DNA of 43,840 bases from an uncultured Clostridia bacterium. Its GTDB lineage: Bacteria; Bacillota; Clostridia; Oscillospirales; Acutalibacteraceae. How positions within the stretch are numbered: the stretch's first letter is position 1; each line of letters begins with the position of its first letter. Shown here piece by piece: positions 33,805 to 42,287 of the stretch. The DNA lies in NCBI GenBank assembly GCA_946500295.1, contig CAMMVF010000020.1:1-43840 (forward strand). The letters are read 5' to 3'. The notes beneath the pieces are model-generated. The model had not been told where the DNA came from. It made no database searches and was given only the letters and a program-made list of their open reading frames with translations. Position numbers and translations under genes: made by a program.

Positions 33805-34518
33805 TTACTTCTTATTTTCAGCGTCCCATTTATATCCGAGACCCCACACGGTTACAATGTACTTCGGGTGACTCGGCTCGTCCTCTATCTTCATTCTGAG
33901 TCGGCGAATATTTACGTCAACTATTTTTTCCTCTCCAACATACGCCTCTCCCCATACATGTTTAAGTATGTCGGTGCGATCCAGCGCTACGCCGGGGTTG
34001 GAGAAAAAATACTCCATAATCTGAAATTCAACCTGGGTCAGCTCAATCATCTTTCCGTTTTTGAGCAAAGCACGATTACGCAGATTCAAAATAAAGTCCC
34101 CTGATTGAATCTCCTCCTGATAGCTTGTTTTGCTCTTCTCCTGTGCGAGCATAACTCTGCGGTGCAAAGCGTCAACCCTGGCAACAAGCTCAGACGGACT
34201 GAAAGGCTTTGTCACATAGTCGTCAGCACCGAGCATCAGCCCTGTAACCTTATCCATTTCCTGGGTCTTTGCCGTCAGCATTATAATTCCTATATTGCCG
34301 TTGCGCGAGCGCAGCTCCTTGCACAGAGTAAAACCGTCAATACCCGGCATCATTATATCGAGAATAGCTACGTCAAACTTACCGCCGTACTCCTCGTATT
34401 TTTTAAGCGCTTCCTCGCCGCAGTCCGCCTCTACTACGTCATAACCTGCACGAACCAGATTGATAACCACAAAATCACGGATTACTGCCTCATCCTCGCA
34501 AACCAAAATCCTCTTCAT
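33805..34518 (-). CDS. OmpR/PhoB-family response regulator
   Basis: Transcription factor controlled by the downstream kinase (237 residues). The receiver domain (1-120) has the acidic pocket CEDE, phospho-acceptor Asp54 (DVAILDIMMPG) and Lys104 (VTKPFSPSEL). The C-terminal winged helix (about 138-235) includes LTQVEFQIMEYFFSNPG and the recognition helix region VGEEKIVDVNIRRLRMKIED. Targets are unknown. Confidence 0.96.
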   Translation of the reverse strand: MKRILVCEDEAVIRDFVVINLVRAGYDVVEADCGEEALKKYEEYGGKFDVAILDIMMPGIDGFTLCKELRSRNGNIGIIMLTAKTQEMDKVTGLMLGADDYVTKPFSPSELVARVDALHRRVMLAQEKSKTSYQEEIQSGDFILNLRNRALLKNGKMIELTQVEFQIMEYFFSNPGVALDRTDILKHVWGEAYVGEEKIVDVNIRRLRMKIEDEPSHPKYIVTVWGLGYKWDAENKK

Positions 34519-34564
34519 TATTCAGCATCCTTTCCATCTCTCCTGGCGATTAAACCTTTATGAG

Positions 34565-35962
34565 TCAATTTATTAAATAGAAATAATCAGGTATTTTATT
34601 CAGCGACATCGCTATTTTCTTGGTTGCGGCTGTTTCAGACGGAATACTTACAGCATATACTCGATCCCCATAGTCGCCTATTTCTATAAAGTCCTTGTTC
34701 TCCGTGCTGGTCCACTCCTTGGCTGTAAAAACCTGAATTGTCAGCAGCTTATCTCCTAATGTACCATCGGCTCGTATATTCTCATCTGATTCACTTTCTT
34801 CCTGTTCATTCCACAGATAAAAGGTAAGCGAGTTTCCGAACAGAGAGTATCTGACAGTAACTGAATCCTGCCACTCCTTAGGTATTATAAAATAATACCC
34901 CAGTTCAAGCTCTGTCACCGTTTCAAATACAGGCGTTAAGTCATTGTCTTTCGGGTTGTAATGATTCCAAGTACTCTCAAAGGCAACAAGGTCTATATTT
35001 TCATTAGAGGTATGCGGCATTCTCGTCAAGGTCGGCAATTCTATAATTCCGTCATCGTTTATATCAATACTGACAATATCATCATTTGCCCTAATAGTCG
35101 GGTTAGTCGAGACTGTCCCATTTTGAGTATTTAATGGGTTAGACAGAGTTGATAGGGCTTCATCCCAGTATATAAACTGAGTCTCACCTTCCCTGCTTAC
35201 ACTCAGGGTATCCACAAACACGCCCGACCTCGACTCATCTGCTCTTCCGTATTTTAACTCCACAAAACTGTTGGCAGAGTTGCTCATAGCCACGGAGGAA
35301 CGGGTAAATATCTGTTTTGTCTGAATATCATATTGAAGCATTTTTGCATTTGCATCAACATTTTGCGCCGCAAGAGAAAACAGCATAATACTGTTCTTTC
35401 CTTCACCTGTCATATCCGCCAGCAAAAACTGGTCGCAGCTTTCATCCACCTTCATCTCGGCAGTAGTTTTTTCCCCTATAGTATAGGCGCTGAGTGTACA
35501 CACTGTTCCCGCATTATCAGTCCAGCCGACTATTACCTCGTTGACGCCATCTCCCGTTATATCGCCTATCTCTACTTTTTTGACCTCTGCGCTTGTGCTT
35601 GTATAATCTCCGATATCCTTCCACTCACCGCCAAGTTCCTTCATAAAGAGAAGATGAGTGGCTTCGTCATCGGTTGACGGCTTATAAAACACTATGGCCT
35701 CGTCAATTCCGTCGCCGTCTAAATCCTCATTGATAATAGCGCTGCGATAGCTGCCGTCCTTGGGATATTTCAGCGTATAATCTCCGCCCGCGTTTTCCTC
35801 AATCAATTCCTGAATTTGCGCCTTATCGCCCGTGGTTCTGGGCGGGCGAAGAATATCCGAATTGTCAAACCCGGTTGATGCACAGCCGCCAAGCAGTATA
35901 GAGCCGGAAATAATTAAGCTCATCGCAACTGCACCGGCTTTTTTTGTCCGTCCGATTTTCAT
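34565..35962 (-). CDS. secreted lipoprotein with FG-GAP/VCBS-like repeats
   Basis: A 465-residue predicted lipoprotein: positively charged N terminus, hydrophobic stretch, lipobox LLGGC with Cys27. At least four DxDxDG-type calcium-binding loops follow (LDGDGIDEAIVF, ITGDGVNEVIVGW, MTGEGKNSIMLF, INDDGIIELPTL), as in FG-GAP/VCBS beta-propeller repeats. Together they suggest a cell-surface beta-propeller. Function unknown. The gene lies 46 nt upstream of the response regulator on the same strand, so it may be in the same operon. GGAGG precedes the ATG. Confidence 0.85.
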   Translation of the reverse strand: MKIGRTKKAGAVAMSLIISGSILLGGCASTGFDNSDILRPPRTTGDKAQIQELIEENAGGDYTLKYPKDGSYRSAIINEDLDGDGIDEAIVFYKPSTDDEATHLLFMKELGGEWKDIGDYTSTSAEVKKVEIGDITGDGVNEVIVGWTDNAGTVCTLSAYTIGEKTTAEMKVDESCDQFLLADMTGEGKNSIMLFSLAAQNVDANAKMLQYDIQTKQIFTRSSVAMSNSANSFVELKYGRADESRSGVFVDTLSVSREGETQFIYWDEALSTLSNPLNTQNGTVSTNPTIRANDDIVSIDINDDGIIELPTLTRMPHTSNENIDLVAFESTWNHYNPKDNDLTPVFETVTELELGYYFIIPKEWQDSVTVRYSLFGNSLTFYLWNEQEESESDENIRADGTLGDKLLTIQVFTAKEWTSTENKDFIEIGDYGDRVYAVSIPSETAATKKIAMSLNKIPDYFYLIN

Positions 35963-36018
35963 ATCTCCGCCTCCTTAAATTAGTTTTTAAAGCATAATCA
36001 GATATTTGTTATTCTGTC

Positions 36019-36684
36019 TTATTTCTTCACAAAGCAGCAGTAGGTGGGTTTACCCATCTCGGTGAACATTCTTTCATGCTCGGTTTCATAGTTTTTAAAT
36101 CCGGTCGGCAGATTTGTCTCATTGTGTAAATCCCGTGAGGTAAAAATTCTTTCAAACCCGCTTTGCTCAAAATATTCCAAGCTTTCCTCAAACAACTCCC
36201 TGTCGTCGGTCTTGAACCTTATCTCGCTGCCGTCAACCATAAATTGCTTGTACATTTCAAGCTTTATGGGATAGGTGAGCCTTCTCTTTTTATGCTTCGG
36301 CCTCGGCCATGGGTTGCAAAAATTAATATATATTCTCTCTATTTTATCCTCAGGAGCTATTATCTTGTCAATCTGCTCCACGTTATAGGCGGCGAGAATA
36401 ATATTGTCCACCTCTTTGTCGGCTTGTTCAAAGGTCTTAACTATAGTCCTTCTGCCTACGCCGAGCATATCACTTTTTATATCAATCGCAAGTAAATTTA
36501 TATTTGGATTATCAAGGGCGCATTTTGCCGCAAAGCTGCCCTTACCACAGCCCAGCTCCAAATGGAGAGGCGCTTGATTTTTAAATTTTTCTCTCCACCG
36601 GCCTCTGTTTTCCTCCGGATTTTTTGAGTAAAAAGGGCAGACGTCCAGTTCAGGCTGAGCCCATCGCTTTTTTCTTATTCTCAT
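36019..36684 (-). CDS. trmB: tRNA (guanine-N7-)-methyltransferase
   Basis: Makes m7G46 in tRNA variable loops (221 residues from the chosen start). The N terminus MRIRKKRWAQPELDVCPFY is typical. The SAM site is LHLELGCGKGSFAAKCA, and INFCNPWPRPKHKKRRLTYP is the family-defining catalytic motif, followed by EIRFKTDDRELFEESLEYF. The frame is open to a TTG at 36762, but the ATG at 36684, with CGGAGAT upstream, matches the family start. A consensus promoter lies about 110 nt upstream. Confidence 0.95.
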   Translation of the reverse strand: MRIRKKRWAQPELDVCPFYSKNPEENRGRWREKFKNQAPLHLELGCGKGSFAAKCALDNPNINLLAIDIKSDMLGVGRRTIVKTFEQADKEVDNIILAAYNVEQIDKIIAPEDKIERIYINFCNPWPRPKHKKRRLTYPIKLEMYKQFMVDGSEIRFKTDDRELFEESLEYFEQSGFERIFTSRDLHNETNLPTGFKNYETEHERMFTEMGKPTYCCFVKK

Positions 36685-36790
36685 AGATATCTCCGTATAG
36701 CAGCTTGTTTTTGCAGGCAGATAAATACTTAACCCGCCTTTACAATCGGCAATTAGTATCAAATATTATTTTTCCACCTTTAATCACTTA

Positions 36791-36819
36791 ATTATATCAA
36801 ATACAATCGAGCTTTTCAA
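36791..36819 (-). promoter_or_regulatory. promoter of trmB
   Basis: Minus strand TTGAAA (36814-36819), 17-nt spacer, TATAAT (36791-36796), also with TGA just before the -10 (extended type). It probably drives trmB and perhaps the following lipoprotein and two-component genes, which follow on the same strand with short gaps. Confidence 0.8.
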
Positions 36820-36903
36820 GAGCGACGAGCTTAACGACTTCACTGCGCTTAAGTCGCTTTTATTTACTATTTAAAATCAATATTTTGCCGTATAAATAAA
36901 ATT

Positions 36904-36941
36904 CAGCTATGGCACCCTCCTTACGAAGAGCGCCATAGCTG
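36904..36941 (-). terminator. hairpin after the DUF4340 operon
   Basis: Perfect 10-bp stem CAGCTATGGC/GCCATAGCTG with an 18-nt loop, 9 nt beyond repeat copy D. On the minus strand it follows the last gene of the ABC cassette and ends in AATTTTATTTATA, so it is a plausible weak terminator. Confidence 0.5.
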
Positions 36942-36949
36942 CCTTTAAC

Positions 36950-37117
36950 TTTAAATCTTCGCCTGCGTGACAAGCTTGTTTGATCACGCCTGCGACGATT
37001 AGCAACCGTTGCCGGGGAGCTTTGCTCCTCAGGGTTTAGGCGAGGATTAAACCCCACCGAAAGACTGAATGTCCCCCGCCGCTGTCGGCGGCGGGGGACA
37101 TCGGCGACTTAGTTATA
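36950..37117 (+). repeat. interspersed repeat, long copy D (168 bp)
   Basis: Long form like copy B: same termini and the same GCGACGAT...GGGGAGCTTTGCT middle. The central stem is degraded here (CAGGGTTTAGG against CCGAAAGACTG), but the distal stem GTCCCCCGCCG/CGGCGGGGGAC is intact. The TTA at 37113-37115 in its terminus is the stop codon of the DUF4340 gene. A 65-residue open frame across it is an artefact of the repeat. Confidence 0.85.
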
Positions 37118-38738
37118 TCGGTGAAACCGTCTGTCCATTAGTAATTTTTACTACGTCCTCGGCTATCTTATCAGTGTAACTCTTAAAGACATGACTGTCT
37201 GAATCACCGTTAATTTGTGCGAGCATCTTGCGGTTGCCGGCTGAATAGTAGCTTACTGTGTCCGCCGACTTGCCGTTATTGTAGGTGTACCTGACTGTCA
37301 ATACGGCTGAGCCGCTCGGATTCTCGCTTTCCGCTGAATCACTGCGCTGAACGCCCGTGAGATTATCAAAGAAGGTTGAGAACTTGCTCTCTGCTATCTG
37401 CTCGTCGCCGTAGGTTATCCTCATGCTCTTTTGCTCGTTGCCATCGTCGTCGGTTGTAGTAACCTGCTCAAGCTCAAACCTATAGGTTTCGCCGTTGGCG
37501 GTTACCTCAATGGCGGAAAGAGTATCCTCAGCTGGTTTTAATACATACTCATACTTGAGACTTTCGTAACTGGAACTTACCCAGGCAACAGAGGTATCGG
37601 CTATCTGATAAGCTATCTGCTTATCTTCATTATAAATATATACATTACCGCTCTCGTCGGGTTTCGACGCTGAAAGCCTGTATGTTACATCCGCGTACTG
37701 AGCCACTACCCTGGCATAGGGATGTAAAAGTCCGAGCTCATCGAGCTGGTCATCACTCGGATGGTAAGACGCTACGGCAGTCGCCGAAAGTCCCCTGATT
37801 CCACCCTTTACATTGTTGCCCTCTGTCACATTGACAAACTGCTCTTTCGGGCTTGTCATCTTGTAGTAAGCAGCGCAGGTCTCATCGTCATTCGGCACCA
37901 TTGTAATTTCTTCAGGATAATGACTGCCGCTGAGTGTAAGGCTCACTATTTCTGCGTCATCCTCGGTCTGAGCCGCTTCGGTAATTTCTTTGCTGAGAAG
38001 ATCCAGCGCACTGAACAAGAAGGCATTTACAGAGTCAACATCAGTCATATATACTTCGTCCTTGTCCTCATACTTAATATATGTTCCAAGGCTGTCCGGT
38101 GCGTCGTCTCCTATCAGGATAGCAACCGTAGTTCCGTCTGTAAAGGTTGTTTTAACCTTCGCTCTGGGATCGTCAAGTCCGTAGTCTGAAAGGTTTTCTC
38201 CCTTGATATCTATAATTCTGGTCGTACTCATATTCGAGGCCTGGTTTGCTATTGAATCCGCCTGACCGGCCTGAAGCTCGGCATCCTCAAATCCTACCAG
38301 GGTATATACAGTTTCCTGCGTTTCGGTAGTTTCGTTTCCGTCGGCATCGGTAGTTTCCACTACCGGGGTTTCACTGAGTATTGTATATGTGCCGGACTCG
38401 TTTTCTATGTCGATTCTCTCGACTCCAAACGGTCCCTGAGTGGTAATATTGACCACACCGTCAGAAACGATATTACCATTGTTGTCTCTGCTGACGCCCT
38501 CGTCGTTCTCTATCCTATTTCCCTTGGAATCTACAGCGTACTCTTTTCCGTCTGAGTCAGTCGGGTAGGTTGTTTCCACTACCCCTTCTTCACTCTCATC
38601 ATTACATGCCGGCATATAGAAAACCACAGCCAGCAAGCCGCCAACCAGAATGACAACCGCCGCTATGACGGCTATCATGGTTTTTGTGCTCTTAGAAAGC
38701 TTCCTTTTTTTATCTTTACTCTTATCCTTAGCCATCAT
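37113..38738 (-). CDS. DUF4340-domain membrane-anchored protein
   Basis: A 541-residue protein with a Lys-rich cytoplasmic N terminus (1-20) and one membrane helix (about 22-46). A long extracytoplasmic part contains DUF4340-like repeats (for example TYTILSETPVVETTD and LSDYGLDDPRAKVKTTF, with further copies near 300-360). DUF4340 proteins usually travel with GldG-type proteins and ABC-2 transporters, as here; their role is unknown. Its ATG overlaps the stop of the preceding gene (ATGA), with AGGAGG upstream. The stop codon lies in repeat copy D. Confidence 0.85.
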   Translation of the reverse strand: MMAKDKSKDKKRKLSKSTKTMIAVIAAVVILVGGLLAVVFYMPACNDESEEGVVETTYPTDSDGKEYAVDSKGNRIENDEGVSRDNNGNIVSDGVVNITTQGPFGVERIDIENESGTYTILSETPVVETTDADGNETTETQETVYTLVGFEDAELQAGQADSIANQASNMSTTRIIDIKGENLSDYGLDDPRAKVKTTFTDGTTVAILIGDDAPDSLGTYIKYEDKDEVYMTDVDSVNAFLFSALDLLSKEITEAAQTEDDAEIVSLTLSGSHYPEEITMVPNDDETCAAYYKMTSPKEQFVNVTEGNNVKGGIRGLSATAVASYHPSDDQLDELGLLHPYARVVAQYADVTYRLSASKPDESGNVYIYNEDKQIAYQIADTSVAWVSSSYESLKYEYVLKPAEDTLSAIEVTANGETYRFELEQVTTTDDDGNEQKSMRITYGDEQIAESKFSTFFDNLTGVQRSDSAESENPSGSAVLTVRYTYNNGKSADTVSYYSAGNRKMLAQINGDSDSHVFKSYTDKIAEDVVKITNGQTVSPI

Positions 38739-40399
38739 TTATGCCTCCTGCGAATCCAGATGACAAGTCCGACTATGATAGTCAGCACCGGAATTACATA
38801 GGTAAATATCGGACCCAGTACATTGATCTGATCTGACATTATGCCGAGCTCAGTGCTTTCCTTGCTCTTGCTCTCAATAGTTATTCCGCTGTCCTCTCTG
38901 TCGGTAACGGTATTAAACAGATTTACAAAATAATCGCTGTTGTTAAATGTGCTCGAATTTAGAAAGGCTGTGTTGAATGAAAGCTCGCTGCCCCATACGA
39001 TAAGGTTCGAGTTTGCATTATCCCCTGTTCTGGTGCTGACAGCGCCAGCGTTGAAGCTGCCCTCAATATGCTCGGAAGGATCCCAATCGTCGTCAGCGTC
39101 AAAGCTTCTGAGCGCCGAGCTCTGCGAGGTCATTGCCAAAGCAGTTACCTTAGATGTATCCTCGATAATTACAGGTCTTAAATATGCACCTATAAGGTAT
39201 TTTGAATTATCCTTAAGACCATCCGTATAGGTGTCACCGTTATAGTCGTAAACCGAGCAATAATAGTCGCCGGGATACGGCATATACGAGCTGTCAGTGT
39301 CAGCTACAAGACCCTGACCTATGCTCATGCCCCATTCCTCGAGCAGCGAGTCGATATTCGGAGAATCCACCTTTATATAAGGCGGAACGTAGAACAGGTT
39401 TTTCGCTGTTTCGGCATTGTTTGACAGATAATTTGAAATCCTGTCTACAGCCTCCTCTGTCAAATCAGCAGTGGGCTGATATAGGATTGCTATGCTCGCA
39501 TCCTCGGGAATATCCTCTGTCATAAGGTTTATTTCTTCAACCTCGTAGTTGTTGCTCTTTAAAAGTGAGGTAAAAGTAGAAAGGTTGCTACTGTCGCTGT
39601 CGCTGTCACTGCTGAAACCGTTTAAAACAGCAACCTTAGTCTGATTATCAGAAGTAACGAAATAAATTGCAGAGGTAACTGCGCTTTCCACATTGGACGA
39701 CTCAACATAGCTCGAGCCTGTTGAAGCGTCATAGCCTATAGTGAAAAGATCATTGCTTACATCCAGATACTTGTACTTATCTCCACAGCTTACAATATAA
39801 CTGTAGCTTGTGATATTTTCATTAGGATAATTGTTTATATAAGTTGGATTTGAGCTGAGATCAATATACTCAATTTTTATCTTGTCGTTCTCAGCAGTAT
39901 ATTTTTTAAGCAGGATATTTGCTTCGTTGAAGTTTGTGTCCGCCTGAGTATATATATCCTCGGGTGCAAGAACGGCAATTGTAACCTCCTCATCTATACT
40001 GCGTACAAATTCCTTCGAGCTTTCGGAAAGCTCGTAAAGATTTTGTCCCGACATATCAATAGAAAGTGAAGGTACCTTGCTTTGAATAACATTAACCAAT
40101 ATATTCAAAACAATAACGGCAACGATAACTATGCAGGTAAATACTACCGCAAAACTGCCCTTCCTGAAGTTTCTGGAAGCAAAGGGATTTTTTCTCTTTT
40201 TTCTTTTCTTCTTATCTTCCTTTTCTTCCTCATCTTTATCGGCGTTGTCCTCAGCCTTACCTTCAAGCTCATCTTTCTTATCTTCAAAAATTCCGCTTTC
40301 AATGGCTGTGGCAGCGTCCTGCGATATTTTTCCCTCCTCAGACTCGGAGGTTGAAATCATCTTGTCCTTTTCTTCTTTATTATCTTTATTAAAGCTCAT
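38735..40399 (-). CDS. GldG-like ABC transporter auxiliary protein
   Basis: A 554-residue protein of the GldG/ABC-type auxiliary family. The N-terminal 80 residues are cytoplasmic and extraordinarily charged (DKDEEEKEDKKKRKKRKNPF). A membrane helix spans about 84-106, then a large extracytoplasmic domain begins SIDMSGQNLYELSESSKEFV, the typical GldG start, and a C-terminal helix (about 530-548) ends in IRRRHK. In Bacteroidetes GldG works with GldA and GldF in gliding and secretion; in non-gliding Firmicutes the task is unknown. Gene order permease-GldG-DUF4340 is conserved-looking. Confidence 0.85.
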   Translation of the reverse strand: MSFNKDNKEEKDKMISTSESEEGKISQDAATAIESGIFEDKKDELEGKAEDNADKDEEEKEDKKKRKKRKNPFASRNFRKGSFAVVFTCIVIVAVIVLNILVNVIQSKVPSLSIDMSGQNLYELSESSKEFVRSIDEEVTIAVLAPEDIYTQADTNFNEANILLKKYTAENDKIKIEYIDLSSNPTYINNYPNENITSYSYIVSCGDKYKYLDVSNDLFTIGYDASTGSSYVESSNVESAVTSAIYFVTSDNQTKVAVLNGFSSDSDSDSSNLSTFTSLLKSNNYEVEEINLMTEDIPEDASIAILYQPTADLTEEAVDRISNYLSNNAETAKNLFYVPPYIKVDSPNIDSLLEEWGMSIGQGLVADTDSSYMPYPGDYYCSVYDYNGDTYTDGLKDNSKYLIGAYLRPVIIEDTSKVTALAMTSQSSALRSFDADDDWDPSEHIEGSFNAGAVSTRTGDNANSNLIVWGSELSFNTAFLNSSTFNNSDYFVNLFNTVTDREDSGITIESKSKESTELGIMSDQINVLGPIFTYVIPVLTIIVGLVIWIRRRHK

Positions 40400-40410
40400 G
40401 CTATCCCTCC

Positions 40411-41115
40411 TCAGCTATAGCGTTTTCTGTCGATAACTCTTGTTGTAAAGAATAGGAAGAGCCCGACTACACTTAGATAGAATACTACATCCGCTAAGCT
40501 GAGCAAACCGGAGTAGAAGTCCTGATATCTTGTCATAAATGATAAAGAGTTAATTAAATTCTGAATAAATTCAATCTGAATAGCCGATGAGAACGTATCC
40601 ATCATAGATATGAACAAGGCTGTTGCAATTCCGGCAACTGCAGCGACGATCTGGCTTTCAGTCAACGAAGAAATGAATATTCCTATTGCAATGATAGCGC
40701 TGGCCAGCAGGAACATGCCTATCAAATTACAAACTATCATCCCCCAGTTCGGAGCTGCAAAGTAGTTGACAACCAAAACCATCGGAATATATATAGCCAT
40801 ACAGCACAAAAAGATAATATCTGCGGCAATAAACTTACCAAGAACTATTTTCCACACACTTACCGGAGATGTGAGCAAAATCTGATCGGTCCTCTGCTTC
40901 TTTTCCTCACTGAACAATCTCATAGTAAGTATAGGCAGTATAAACAGCACTATCATAAACATCTGAGAGAATACATAATATGTAATGCTTGTAGTATCGT
41001 AGTAGAGCAGATTCCAGAAAAAGTATCCCGAAAACAGGAAAAACACAGCCATCACCACATAGGCGATCGCCGAGGTGAAGTAAGCTCCTATTTCCCTTTT
41101 AATAATCGCGCCCAT
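40411..41115 (-). CDS. ABC-2 type transporter permease (GldF-like)
   Basis: Membrane subunit with about six helices (234 residues). It starts MGAIIKREIGAYFTSAIAYV, the usual N terminus of GldF-like permeases, and includes LPILTMRLFSEEKKQRTDQI, a conserved cytoplasmic loop that contacts the ATPase. Its ATG overlaps the ATPase stop by 1 nt (TAATG type), so it is coupled to that gene. The substrate is unknown. Confidence 0.92.
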   Translation of the reverse strand: MGAIIKREIGAYFTSAIAYVVMAVFFLFSGYFFWNLLYYDTTSITYYVFSQMFMIVLFILPILTMRLFSEEKKQRTDQILLTSPVSVWKIVLGKFIAADIIFLCCMAIYIPMVLVVNYFAAPNWGMIVCNLIGMFLLASAIIAIGIFISSLTESQIVAAVAGIATALFISMMDTFSSAIQIEFIQNLINSLSFMTRYQDFYSGLLSLADVVFYLSVVGLFLFFTTRVIDRKRYS

Positions 41116-42074
41116 TATGATCTTCCTCCTTTTTTACCCGGCACTGTCGGCTCAGTAAGCTTGAGGAAGGCCTCCTCAAGTGAAAGCTCGTTGCTTCTCA
41201 TCAAAACAATCGGTGTATTGTTTTTTGCCATAGCATAGAATATACCCTTGCTCGGGTCCGTAGCTTTGTCGGTATGAAGCTCGTACTCGTAACAGCCGTC
41301 ATATACAAATTTGCCCTTTTCCACCTTTACAACTCCGTCCACACTGCGCAGTGCGTTCATAACGGATGAAGGCGTTCCTATAACTCTGAGAAGGAGGTTG
41401 TGTGAGCTTGACAGCGTGTCTGAAAGCGAGCTTGTCCTGCTGTCTGCCACAAGTTTTCCCTTATTAATAATTATAATCCTGTCGCAGGTAGCCTGAACCT
41501 CAGAAAGCACATGGGACGAAAGTATTACGGTGTGCTTTTTTCCCAATCCCTTAATGAGGTTTCTCATCTCTATAATTTGCTTAGGGTCAAGTCCTACTGT
41601 CGGCTCATCGAGTATAATTACCGGCGGGTTTCCGATTAACGCCTGAGCCAGACCCACGCGCTGCTTATATCCCTTTGACAAATTCTTTATCAGCCTGTTT
41701 TGTATATCCTTTATTTTTACTACTGTGCATACCTCGTCAATATGCTCAGTCTTCGGAAGTCTGACTTTTTTCAGGTTATAAACAAATTCAAGATATTTTC
41801 TCACCGTCATATCAACATACAGCGGCGGAATCTCGGGCAGATAACCTATTTTTGACTTTGCTCCTACCGGGTCGTCCATAATCTCACAGCCATCTACTGT
41901 AACCGTACCCGAGCTTGACGAAATATAACCGGTAATGATATTCATTGTGGTGGATTTTCCGGCTCCGTTAGGTCCCAAAAATCCCAGTATCTCACCGGCT
42001 TCGGCAGTAAAGCTTACGTCGTCAACCGCTACTTGGCTGCCGTATTTTTTTACAAGGTTCTTGACCTCAACCAT
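41115..42074 (-). CDS. ABC transporter ATP-binding protein (GldA-like)
   Basis: ATPase subunit of the cassette (319 residues). Walker A is GPNGAGKST (34-42), the signature is NLSKGYKQRVGLAQAL, Walker B is PVIILDEPTVGLDP, and VILSSHVLSEVQATCDRIII holds the switch His. A C-terminal extension of about 100 residues (from about 215) is typical of GldA/CcmA-like ATPases. The chosen ATG is the second of two: the sequence reads AAGGAGTGACC-ATG-TAATGG, so a start-stop codon pair overlaps the true start. Confidence 0.95.
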   Translation of the reverse strand: MVEVKNLVKKYGSQVAVDDVSFTAEAGEILGFLGPNGAGKSTTMNIITGYISSSSGTVTVDGCEIMDDPVGAKSKIGYLPEIPPLYVDMTVRKYLEFVYNLKKVRLPKTEHIDEVCTVVKIKDIQNRLIKNLSKGYKQRVGLAQALIGNPPVIILDEPTVGLDPKQIIEMRNLIKGLGKKHTVILSSHVLSEVQATCDRIIIINKGKLVADSRTSSLSDTLSSSHNLLLRVIGTPSSVMNALRSVDGVVKVEKGKFVYDGCYEYELHTDKATDPSKGIFYAMAKNNTPIVLMRSNELSLEEAFLKLTEPTVPGKKGGRS

Positions 42075-42287
42075 TACATGGTCACTCCTTCTCTTATATT
42101 ATGTAAATTCACCCTTTAATAGTAAGTGATGTGTAAAACACAAGTGTTAAAAATATATTAATTTTCATAGCACTACAAATGAATTTCGTCATTTTGCAAC
42201 TAATTTATATGAAGTTCTTGACTAATCTGCCCAAAATTTTCGAGTCTCATATTTTACTAAAACTGAAATTATCAAATGTATTTCTGG
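42075..42287. other. intergenic region upstream of the ABC cassette
   Basis: AT-rich, 213 bp. It must contain the promoter of the ABC operon. A possible -10 (TATTAA, minus strand, 42117-42122) with TTGTGT 15 nt upstream is a weak match, so I do not call it. No clear terminator for the CpXC gene is seen. Confidence 0.4.

Noticed and set aside
36685-36762. Longer trmB start (TTG at 36762)
   Set aside because: The 26 extra residues are unlike the family; the ATG at 36684 has its own ribosome binding site.
36860-37057. 65-residue open frame on the minus strand, Arg-rich
   Set aside because: It is read through repeat copy D; the same Arg-rich peptide arises from other copies, and there is no ribosome binding site.
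1481-37117. CRISPR array
   Set aside because: The repeats are far apart, variable in length and not separated by spacers; no cas gene is present.
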